NCBI RefSeq assembly: GCF_020184175.1
Contig: NW_026083155.1
Coordinates: forward strand, 23,190 to 87,189
Reading direction: 5' to 3'
Length of the DNA stretch: 64,000 nt
Source: Aphis gossypii
Taxonomy: Eukaryota > Arthropoda > Insecta > Hemiptera > Aphididae
The translations under genes were made by a program, and so were the position numbers. Each line of letters starts with the position of its first letter. Position 1 is the stretch's first letter. Shown here piece by piece: positions 10,455-19,825 of the stretch. The notes below the pieces were generated by a model, which searched no databases, had not been told where the DNA came from, and was given only the letters and a program-made list of their open reading frames with translations.

Positions 10455-11420
10455 ACGTGATATCGCTATTGAACTACACAAACCGTCACGGAAAAACTTC
10501 GTAAGGCGCAGAGTCAACGTATATGGAAAAAATGATTTATGGCAGACCGACTGGGTGGAAATGATACCGTATTCAAAGAAAAATAAAGGTTACAAGTATA
10601 TTTTAGGCAGACCGACTGGGTGGAAATGATACCGTATTCAAAGAAAAATAAAGGTTACAAGTATATTTTATGTGTGATAGTCTGCTTTACTAAATTTGCG
10701 TTGGCCGTGCCATTAAAATCGAAAACTGGAAAAGAAGTCGCAAACGTAATGTCTAAAATATTACTAGACCGCTCACCGAAACTTTTACAACTAGAAAACG
10801 GTAAAGAATTTTACAACACCATTTTCAACACATTGATGACCAAATATAATAATCACAAATACTTTACGTTTAGCATCATGAAAGTGTGCATTGTCGAACG
10901 ATATAATCGTACATTAAAAGAAAAAATGTTTAGAGAATTTACGGCGCGTGGTTTACACGAATGGATTTCAATTTTACCAAAGCTGCTTAACGAATATAAC
11001 AATTCAAAACATAGAACGATAGGAATGACTCCGACGCATGCAGATTTAAATGCTTCATCGGTTACAATAAAACAACGTGATATTAATAATAAGAGAATTA
11101 AATTCAAAGTTGGTGATAACGTCCGTATCAGTACTCAAAAAGGTGTGTTTACAAAAGGTTATTTACCCACTTGGTCTACGGAAATATTCAAGATTATCAA
11201 AATAAATAGAACATTGCCCGTCACTTATCAGTTACAAGATTATACGGGTAAACCGATTTCCGGTTGTTTTTACTCGGATGAAATACATAAAACCAAACAC
11301 CCGAACGAATATCTGATCGAAAAAATTATACGTAAAAAGCAAAATCAGATGCTTGTCAAGTGGCTCGGATTTGATAACACGCATAATAGTTGGATAAATA
11401 CACGCGATGTTAAAGTATAG
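10455..11420 (+). pseudogene. Retroviral-type integrase with C-terminal chromodomain
   Basis: DDE integrase of Polintons. The first Asp is in LWQTDWVEM (duplicated, see next feature) and the Glu in VERYNRTLKE. The second position reads LENGKEF, Glu where Asp is expected. A chromodomain closes the protein (about residues 225-262 of the 3' part: RKKQNQMLVKWLGF...NSWI), probably for chromatin-targeted insertion. A 65-bp tandem duplication shifts the frame just after the first catalytic Asp. Downstream of it the frame is open to 11420. The substitution and the frameshift each predict inactivity. Confidence 0.85.
10541..10670 (+). repeat. Perfect 65-bp tandem duplication in the integrase
   Basis: 10541-10605 and 10606-10670 are identical head-to-tail copies. 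65 is not a multiple of three, so the duplication causes a frameshift (TGA soon after the second copy starts). Identity suggests that it is recent or an assembly artefact. Confidence 0.9.
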
Positions 11421-11439
11421 TGTCAGTAGTAATATAACC

Positions 11440-11841
11440 ATGAACGTATTTGGAGGTTCTCAAGCTAGTGAAACAAAAAAAATTATATCAGATATTCAGT
11501 CAAGTAATAAAACATTACAAAATGAAATAAATAATCAGCAGAAAGAAATTCATATCATAAAAAGTAATGTTGTTCATCTACTAACGCTGGAAAATCGCAT
11601 GTCGGAGCTGTTTAATAATTATATAGAAACAGATACAAAACTTTCTTTTATACTTTCTTCTATAGACAGTGTAAATGCCGAAATAAAACGCATAACGGGT
11701 ATATTTGATGAAAATTCTTTACCGAATCATGGATCATATATTTCAGATTTAAACACTTGTTTGAAAATCATCGAAGAAAATTATATTAAGGGGATTGGTG
11801 ACGGTGATTTCCTGTCTTTGTCTAACACATGCGCAACATAA
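11440..11841 (+). CDS. Coiled-coil protein of unknown function (MNVFGGSQASETKK start)
   Basis: 133 codons from ATG 11440. Residues about 10-110 are a heptad-like, Lys/Glu/Ile-rich coiled coil. The last 18 codons lie in the left arm of a long inverted repeat (11786-12228), so the C-terminus may not be original. It follows the integrase after only 20 bases. A diverged second copy with the same start (MNVFGSSQAGETKK) lies at 12278, implying a tandem gene duplication. Not recognised; possibly a structural fibre-like protein, but that is only a guess from shape and position. Confidence 0.5.
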   Translation: MNVFGGSQASETKKIISDIQSSNKTLQNEINNQQKEIHIIKSNVVHLLTLENRMSELFNNYIETDTKLSFILSSIDSVNAEIKRITGIFDENSLPNHGSYISDLNTCLKIIEENYIKGIGDGDFLSLSNTCAT

Positions 11842-12228
11842 GAATTCAGACGTGTTTTTTGTCCAACGTACCGATTGATACAGTAAAGCGATAAGAATTC
11901 TAAAAACAGATTTGAATTCGTTGTCAAGTCTACTTGCGAACGGCCAGTCTACATTTTTGATATTATCTGCAAAAATCTTAAAATTATTGAATTACAAACG
12001 AGTAATTAAAAAATTGTTATATTTCAATTATTTAAAAAGTTATATTTTAATATAAAAAAATGTGGACTGACCGTTCTCAAGTAGACTTGACAACGAATTC
12101 AAATCTGTTTTCAGAATTCTTATCGCTTTACTGTATCAATCGGTACGTTGGACAAAAAACACGTCTGAATTCTTATGTTGCGCATGTGTTAGACAAAGAC
12201 AGGCAATCACCGTCACCAATCCCCTTAA
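11786..12228. repeat. ~180-bp inverted repeat with 84-bp spacer
   Basis: Arms 11786-11964 and 12049-12228 are reverse complements with only a few mismatches (for example gaattctaaaaac versus gaattctgaaaac). The arms contain several EcoRI-like gaattc sites. No coding logic explains it; the right arm read forward gives only a shadow frame. It would form a long hairpin in RNA or extruded DNA. Confidence 0.9.
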
Positions 12229-12277
12229 GAAAAATTAATTATTTTACATATTATACTTGTTAAAAATAATTTTAGTC

Positions 12278-12542
12278 ATGAATGTGTTTGGTAGTTCACA
12301 AGCTGGTGAAACTAAAAAACTATTTCTAAACTCGATGACTCTATAAAAATAATTAGATTTGAATTGAAAATGAGTCAACTTGAAAATAATACTAAGATTA
12401 TTGAACAAAAATTATCAAGTATTTAAAGTAATTTAAAGTATCTGATCTGGAAGATAATGTGGACTACATGAAATCTCAAATATCAGACCTTGTATAAAAT
12501 GATTCAGAAAATATCGCAGAAATTAAGAAAACTAAGGAGTAA
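12278..12542 (+). pseudogene. Diverged second copy of the coiled-coil gene
   Basis: Starts with the same 14-residue signature as the gene at 11440 with two changes, then loses frame within about 25 codons. Coiled-coil-like fragments (MSQLENNTKIIEQKL) continue in another frame to a stop near 12540. Confidence 0.55.
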
Positions 12543-12565
12543 ACAACATTTATTTTATTAAGGAA

Positions 12566-12902
12566 ATGTCTATTGTAGACACAGAGACATGGGCACTCAA
12601 CACTGGATTTTTTAAAATTCAAAATCTATGCAAGACAGCAAGAGTCAGAAAACTAACAAGTGGCTACTACATAATTTTCATCAGCTATCTATAGATTATG
12701 GTGATATAGAATATGAAGAACTTGACAGAATATTGAACTCGTTAAAGTTTGACTGCATTTACACCAAAGGCGAACAGAAAAAACAACTACTTATAGAATA
12801 TATACCACACGTCGCAGTCATCAACATTGAAGACCTGGGCTGTCCTCGACTGGATCAAATATGTTATGAAGAAAATTTACGTTGTTGTATCTTTCATAAA
12901 GA
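12566..12902 (+). pseudogene. Unknown Polinton protein, 3' part beyond a hAT insertion
   Basis: ATG at 12566 begins one frame and a shift near 12630 leads into a second. That frame is open to 12902 with acidic and Cys-containing segments (GDIEYEEL, CIYTKGEQKKQ, CPRLDQICYEENLRCC). The hAT element starts at 12903. The last 23 or so codons, with a CTFC motif, lie at 16643-16712. The Cys/His spacing at the C-terminus suggests metal binding. Not recognised by name. It is the last plus-strand gene of the block, convergent with the polymerase. Confidence 0.55.
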
Positions 12903-13193
12903 CAGGGGCGTCCTTGGGGGGGGGCGAAAGGGGCGATCGCCCCCCCCCCCCGTAAAGTGACTGACTTGCATAGTATTATTAGTAAATTTTATAATTTATA
13001 TTAAATTATTTGATATTTATTTTTTCATATTAAATTATAATATAATATGAAATTTCACAATATTATCTTGTTATCAAAACACGTATTCGCGATTATAAAT
13101 TTATATCACGAACTAATATTATCGCCACAAACAGCTGATCCAGCGTATTGATTTATATTGGTTATGATCAGTCCTGTTGTGCCACAACTACTC

Positions 13194-13227
13194 CAAGGTT
13201 TATAGATACTAGTATCTATAAACCTTG
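13194..13227. repeat. 34-bp perfect palindrome with flanking direct repeats
   Basis: AAGGTTTATAGATACT is followed at once by its reverse complement, with one more C/G pair outside. An 11-base direct repeat, caactactcca, occurs on both sides (from about 13185 and from 13228). It lies in the 5' untranslated part of the hAT element. Confidence 0.85.
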
Positions 13228-13435
13228 CAACTACTCCACATGGCCATGATAACTGATAAGTGTTATAGATTTAAATATGATAATACGTTATGTCGTTATG
13301 ATAAATTAAAAAGTAGTCTACAACTGACTTGTGCCTTGTGTTTATTAATTATTAATTTATTTATTTATACATAATTATTTATATATTATTATTTTGGTTG
13401 AGTAAAAACAATAAAGTTTGTAATATTTCCGTATG

Positions 13436-16369
13436 ATGACCGATAACAAACGAAAAAACAGTGGTTCGATATCATCTTGGGTAAAAAAAAGAACTTCTGT
13501 GACACAGGTACATTCATCTCCAGATCTAACTAATAAAAATGAACAACCACCAATTAATGAACATACTAATACTCCTTTTTCAACGACTATTAGTATACGT
13601 AATGATATTGGTGATTATGTAGAAAAAGGTAGTCAAACTGATCATGTAAAGGCAAGATTCTTAGAATCAACTAATGTTCCTGATAATAATTGTCAGTACC
13701 CTTTTAGCTTACATAATAAACAAAGTAAACAAGAAAAAAAAAAAGAGATCATTTTATTCAGTTCAAATGGCTTGTATATTCACAAAAAAAAGGTGGTGAT
13801 TTTTGCAATTATTGTGTTTTTTTTGCAAATAAAGGAGGAAAAGATAAAAATGTAACTTTGAAAAGTCTGGTTACTGTACCTTTAAATAAATATGCCAAAA
13901 TATTGGGTGAAACGGGAGATTTGAGCAAACACAGTAAATGCTTATACCACATAAATGCAACACAAAAAGCCAATGATTTTTTAACTTGCTACAAAAATCC
14001 GGCAAAAGAAATTATTAATGTAATTAATAACACTAGATTGAACCAGGTTATTGAAAATCGAGCCAGATTAAAACCGATTGTTGAATCAGTGATTTTTCTT
14101 GGACGTCAAAACATACCTTTACGTGGCCATCGTGACCAAGGCAGCTTGATAGGTAATGAGCATACTGAAAATAGTTTATCCGTAGTAAATGAAGGCAATT
14201 TCCGTGAGCTATTAAGGTTTCGAATACTATCAGGAGATACTGTTTTGAAGAATCATTTGGAAACAACTAGTGCAAAGGCAACATACATCTCACACACATC
14301 ACAGGAAGAAATTATACAGTGCTGCAAAGAAGAAATTTTATTTCAAATTATGGAAAATATTAGAGAAAGCCAATATTTTTCAATAATATTTGATGAAACG
14401 ACAGATATATCACACATTTCTCAAATGAGCTTAAGTTTAGAAATATTGACAAAGAAAATAAAGTTCATGAACGGTTTATTGGCTTCATTAACTGTCATAA
14501 CTATGTGTATGACAAAGAACCTTGTACAAATATAAATTTAGACCCAAAACTAACTGGTGAGGTGTTAGGCAATACAGTAGTCAATGTTTTAAAAGACATG
14601 TCACTGAATTTGGATGACTGTATTGGAATTGCGACTGATGGATGTGCTGTAATGACATCTGTAATAAGAGGTGCTGTTCAACACATTCAAAAGAGCTGTG
14701 TCAACGCTGTTCATAGTCCTTGCTCTAACCATGCTTTAAATTTGTCAATCTCAAAATCATCCAATGTACAATTAGTAAGAAATTTCATGGGCATCATTAA
14801 AGAAGTTTTATCATTTTTCAATTTATCTTCAAAACGCAATTTTATTTTGAAAAATAATCTCAAAGGTCAAAAAAGATCAATTACTTCTTTATGTGAGACT
14901 AGATGGATTGAGCGGCACGATAGCATATTTGAATTTCAAACAAACCTCAAAGAAATAGTTGAGAGTCTTGTAAACATTTCAGAATGGGACGACCATGGTT
15001 CATCATCAAAAGCCAAAACTTTGATTTTTTCCATATGTAATTGTGAGTTTATAATGACATTATATACGGGTTTCAAGTATATTAAGCATTACTTCAGCAG
15101 CTAGTAAAGTATTACAAAGGGTGACACAAGATGTTGCTTCTGCTACTAATTGTATAAATGACATTATAAAGACCCTTAACGACAAACGCACTAATTGTGA
15201 TGTGCATTTTGAAAAAATATTTGAAGAAAGCAAAAATGTAATGATTGAGTTAGATGTAGAAATGAAGCAACCAAGAATTGTAAAAAAACAAAATCAAAGG
15301 TGTAATACACCAGCCAATTCTATTGAAGAATATTACCGTCGAATATTATTTATACCTATCATTGACAATGTGTTAGAAGATATCAAACACCGTTTCTTGG
15401 ATGAGAAAAACAAAACAATTTTTTTACTAATGCAACTCATTCTATCTAACACAATTAAGATGTCTTCTGAAACTAGTGATGAAATAATGAAAACAGTCGG
15501 TGACCAGTATACATTCCTTGATTTGAATACATTAATGTTCAGAGGTGAGTTAGAATTATGGAAGACTAAATGGACCACACAAAAGAATGAAGGTACTTAA
15601 TTTAACACTAATTATATTGTATTTTATAAACAATTAAAGTTTTCATTCAATTTTGTTTGTATAGGATTAAATATTCCAAATGAAGTGTTTTCGGCTTTTG
15701 ATGAATGTTCTGACACATTTTTCCCAAGCATAAAAAAATTATTATTGGTCTTGGGTACACTTTCTGTCAGTGTTGCTACTGCAGAACGTAGTTTTTCCAC
15801 TCTTAGAAGGTTCTATACAAATTTTAATTTATTTAATGAATCCAAACATGTTAAATATTTGTTTTATGAACATTAATTTTTGTATTTTTAACATGTTTGA
15901 ATTATAGTCAAATGTAGGTTTATTTATTTTTTTTGACAGTGCATTTTTATTTTATTTTACTATAAGTGCTATTTTTTTGCTAATACTTGATAGTTGATTA
16001 GTACAACTATAAAACAAATTTAGTATCTTATATTAAATGTATAATTTAAACATAATTGCATGTTTAAACACAGTATTTATAAAATTAATAAATCTATAAC
16101 TGCGCTTAATGAATGTAATAACAATATTTTACAATAGGTACTAAATAGTATGCTTATTGCTTTTGCTAATTTGCTTTAATTTTAAAGTATGTTTCTTCTT
16201 TATTTGGATATTGCTTTTTAGGTTGAAAACTTGGATAAGAAGTGAAATGGGCCAAAGTAGATTGACAGGTTTGGCGCTTTTACATATACATAGGCAGCTT
16301 CAATTAAGCGTTGACAAAATAATAGACCGCTTTGCTAAAAATAAAAGAATTTTAGATTTTGTTTTATAA
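13436..16369 (+). pseudogene. hAT transposase (TTF zinc finger, DUF4371, hAT_C), broken
   Basis: The ATG is at 13436. After a Ser/Thr-rich N-terminus comes a TTF-type zinc finger (frames near 13745-13850: FCNYCVFF), then a DUF4371 RNase-H core with FDETTDISH (first Asp), GIATDGCAVM and CSNHALNLS (CxxH). The hAT_C dimerisation block follows: SVATAERSFSTLRR, and then, after a 412-bp intron (15810-16221), KTWIRSEMGQSRLTGLALLH. Another intron (about 15591-15663) precedes the dimerisation exon. Frameshifts near 13745, 13800-13855, 14520 and 15100 break it. The family resembles ZMYM1 and the 52-kDa repressor of PRKR-inhibitor proteins, which are domesticated hAT copies. Confidence 0.85.
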
Positions 16370-16642
16370 ACTACTTATATTTAACTATTAATCAATAAAA
16401 TAAATTTGTATACTAAGATGACTATGACAATTTGTTTTTAATATTGTAACATTTCAGTGACACAAATATTTTATAGATAGGAGACTATTATAGTTCTAAA
16501 TTACAAAAGTTGAAAAAAAATAGTTCATCACTCAGTATCTGAATCCCATATTCTCATGTAAATTAATATTTATTTTTTTATTATTCGCCCCCCCCCCCCC
16601 CCCCCCCCATAGTCAAGGTCTGGAGACGCCCCTGCATAAAGA

Positions 16643-16712
16643 CTTAAATTTTAAACACTGTACATTCTGTAAAGTGTTTGCTATAAAAAAATGGTTTATA
16701 AATAATTCTTAA
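16643..16712 (+). pseudogene. 3' end of the unknown Polinton gene after the hAT insertion
   Basis: The frame continues from the right copy of the octamer through a CTFC pair to TAA at 16710. This confirms that the hAT interrupts a formerly continuous gene. Confidence 0.6.
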
Positions 16713-17170
16713 AAATTGTATACAATTTATTTAATAAACATGATTATATTATATTTTTAACATTGTTTTTATTTATATGCTAACATGCATTTACATAGGT
16801 TTTTAAATTAAATATGTATGGGCTTCCATCAACCTGAAACAGAAAAAAACATGATTATTAACTTTAATACAGGAAAAAAAATATTATAAGAAAACATTGT
16901 AAACTAACTTAAATATCTAACAATTATACATTATAAAGGGGGGAAAATACTGTAAGTTTATACACTAATCTAACTTAAAAACATACTATTACACAGTATT
17001 TACAATAATTTCAATTCTATGTGTTGCATTTAAAAAATATACAAAAGGTTATATACAATAATCTATCTCAAATATAATATAACAAACTATATAATAAAAT
17101 ATATATACAATATATAAAATCAAGAAAAGTAATGTAGAACGTTCCAGTTCTGTTCTTCGTCTAATTTGGG
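16713..17170. other. AT-rich convergent intergenic region
   Basis: No gene seen. It lies between the 3' ends of the plus-strand hypothetical gene and the minus-strand polymerase, with AATAAA-like words on both strands (for example 16733). Confidence 0.5.
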
Positions 17171-17942
17171 CTAATCGTCCTCTGGTTCATCTCTCCTGTA
17201 AAATTAAGAGAAAATGTTAGTAAAAAAATTTAAATATATATGTTTTGTAATAACTTACTCTATACTGTAATGTCCGTGGGCTAATGTATTTATTTTGTCT
17301 TCTAACACCACACTCTTGTCATCGTAACTGTTGTATGTCAATTTTTTGTCTTGATCGTCACTAGCTGGTGGTTGAACGATCGTATCGATACATTCTCCTT
17401 GTATGCCTCCCACTCCAGCTTCACCAAACAAACACTTTCTATAGTCCTCAAGAGTCATATGGTTTTTAACTACATGAGCTTTGATACCCTTTGCTTTAAT
17501 TTTCTCTCCTCCTACTCTGTCCTCTTTACTTTTCCCCTCATCCTCTTCTCCAGCATATACCTCAAACGCATATAATTTCGCTCTCAACGCACAAAACTCG
17601 GTAATTATATTACCGTCTACCTCATCAGAGAAGAACCCTGGGCTCTTCTTCCTATCTGCCACATAACATGGGTGGGCACTGGGAAGGTTGGCAGTGTCCA
17701 TACGGTTCAACAAGCTAGGGTTAGCAGCCAAGTCTGCATAATAGTCATCTGTCTTGATATGATACACTAGTGAATCTGGAAAAATAATGTTAATAATCAG
17801 AGCTCGGAAGTTGTAGCACTAAAAATGATACTTTTTAGCTCTTAAATATGCACTTAAAAACTCAAAAATATGCGCTATAAATAGCACGAAAAATCAAAAA
17901 ATATGCTTTTAACTTGAAAAAATTATAAATTTATTAGAAAAA

Positions 17943-18418
17943 AATTAAATGTAATTTTACAAATTATTGGGTTCATTGAACGTCAGACACTGGCTGGACT
18001 GGTTGAATTAAAAACTGTAAACAAAAACGTTAAATTACTTAAATATATTTGTAAAAGTGTATTTATAATTAAATTATTGTATATATTAACCTTGGAAATT
18101 ACACTGGATTATTAAATATTATTTTATATTTTCGAATTTGAAAAATCTGGGCTTATCTGATAGTATAGTTTATATTAAAAAATTAAATGAAATTTTACGA
18201 ATTGTTAGGCTCATTGGACCTCAAAGACTGTCTGGACTGCTTGAATTAAAAACTGCAATGTTAACAAAAATGTTAAATAACTTAAATATATTTGTAAAAG
18301 TGTGCTTATAATTAAATTATTTTATATATTTACTTTGGGAATTACACTGGATTATTAAATGTTTTCTTATATTTTCGAATTTGAAAGATCTGCGCTTATC
18401 TGATAGTATAGTTTTGTA
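17943..18418. repeat. ~238-bp imperfect tandem duplication at the transposase 3' end
   Basis: 17943-18180 and 18181-18418 align with an offset of 238 and scattered mismatches. Both contain tctgatagtatagttt and acactggattattaaat. The right copy covers the last codons of the transposase, so the left copy is a degenerate duplicate of the coding end plus 3' UTR. Confidence 0.8.
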
Positions 18419-19825
18419 AGTGGAAAACGACCGCTCAACGTCAACAGACGTTATTGGTGCGTACTTAAAAAATACCAAATCATTATTATTTAAATCTTCA
18501 GGTAGTCCGTCTAGATTTCCAGATGTTTCTTCACCCGTTAAAATATTAGATATTTTTATTAATGCCGACAAACCACGATTTTTTTCAAGAACTTGATGTA
18601 ACTTTTTGTTCACAGCTTTCCCATTTTGATCACCCAAAATTTCAAAGCTTTTTTTAATATCTTCAACTATTTTAATGGACTTGGATAGTGGTACATTTTG
18701 CTGTTGTAAATTATCAATAGCCATAGTCAATTTAATAAAGTTTGATTTAATGTACGTAAGATTATTTTCTAAACCAGGTTTTACAATGTAGTGTTGTGCG
18801 TCTCTAATACTGATTGCTTCGTTTTTATCTAACATAAAAATAATGTGGCGTATAATCCTGAAATTCTCACAATAATAAACTGCGGCATTTATCCAACTTC
18901 CCCACCGTGTAAGAATTGGCTCTGGGGGTAATTTTATGTTAGGCGCTTCTGTTTTAAATAGTTGTAAACGGCTAGGTGCTTTTCTGAATATTTTTTTCAC
19001 ACTCGAAATTAATTTGTCTACAGTATTAAATTGACCTCTTATTTCTTCCGCGACCCTATGTAATCCATGGGCAGCACACGTGACATGAATCATTTTTGTA
19101 TAAAATGATTTCAGAACTTCACCTGATTTCACCATATAAGGTGCGGCGTCCGATAAAAATAAGAGCACGTTATCATAATTGATACCACCTGGCCATAGTA
19201 TGTTCATCGATTTATTGAAAAGTTTGCAGATGGTAGAATGGTTAGCTTTATCCAATTCATCAGAATTAAGTAAAAAAATTTCACCTGCACAATGTTCTTC
19301 AAGTGTACCAACAATTACATTGGCAATGTAACGACCTTCTATATCAGTCGTTTCATCAATACTGACCCATATTGTTTTATTAGAAATTTTTTCTCTGATA
19401 TTATTCATGGTCTCCATATAAATATCGTCTAAATATCCTTTGCGTAATGTTGCCTCGCATGGAATTTCATTTTTTGTATAGGTTTCTAAAAACGTTCTAA
19501 ACTTTGGGTTTGATAGTTTGTTTAATGGAATGTTCGCGGAAATAAGAGCTTCACATAAATCTTTATTGAATGACGATTTTTTAGAAATGTTTACTGTCAT
19601 TAATTGTTGTTGCTTTCTTTGCGTTTGTTCTTTATATCGATTTATGCCCTTTAGATGTTTGTCAGTTTTTAAATGTTGCAACACGTTAAATTTTTTATCG
19701 GAATTTACTTTAGTTTCACAAATTTTACAAAATAAAATACTCGAATCGATTGTAAAAATATTAGAACCAAATTCATCAACATAACTACGAAGGCGATGTA
19801 TTAATGTTTTTTTTTCTTTAGGCAT
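18317..19825 (-). CDS. hAT transposase, full-length (502 aa, CGGBP1-like)
   Basis: Uninterrupted from ATG 19825. Residues about 30-60 form a BED/C2H2-type finger (FCKICETKV...HLKTDKH). The RNase-H-like core carries the first catalytic Asp in VSIDETTDIEGR. LFLSDAAPYMVKSG (second Asp region) and CAAHGLHRV (CxxH) follow. The C-terminal hAT dimerisation motif is SVDVERSFSTYK. All expected motifs are present and no lesion was seen, so it could encode an active transposase. The family includes the protein from which vertebrate CGGBP1 derives. The C-terminus ends inside a tandem duplication. Confidence 0.9.
   Translation of the reverse strand: MPKEKKTLIHRLRSYVDEFGSNIFTIDSSILFCKICETKVNSDKKFNVLQHLKTDKHLKGINRYKEQTQRKQQQLMTVNISKKSSFNKDLCEALISANIPLNKLSNPKFRTFLETYTKNEIPCEATLRKGYLDDIYMETMNNIREKISNKTIWVSIDETTDIEGRYIANVIVGTLEEHCAGEIFLLNSDELDKANHSTICKLFNKSMNILWPGGINYDNVLLFLSDAAPYMVKSGEVLKSFYTKMIHVTCAAHGLHRVAEEIRGQFNTVDKLISSVKKIFRKAPSRLQLFKTEAPNIKLPPEPILTRWGSWINAAVYYCENFRIIRHIIFMLDKNEAISIRDAQHYIVKPGLENNLTYIKSNFIKLTMAIDNLQQQNVPLSKSIKIVEDIKKSFEILGDQNGKAVNKKLHQVLEKNRGLSALIKISNILTGEETSGNLDGLPEDLNNNDLVFFKYAPITSVDVERSFSTYKTILSDKRRSFKFENIRKHLIIQCNSQSKYIK

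Larger units (their letters stand above)
12903..16634 (+). mobile_element. hAT transposon (3.7 kb), ZMYM1-like transposase
   Basis: Inverted repeats CAGGGGCGTC / GACGCCCCTG bound the element, and the octamer CATAAAGA is present on both sides (12895-12902 and 16635-16642). The 8-bp duplication and CAG...CTG ends define hAT. It splits a codon row of the Polinton gene at 12566. Long G/C homopolymers lie just inside both ends (12917-12952; 16588-16609). Confidence 0.95.

Noticed and set aside
12060..12263. 67-codon plus-strand frame
   Set aside because: Lies wholly within the right arm of the long inverted repeat and has no resemblance to the coding left arm in a sensible frame.
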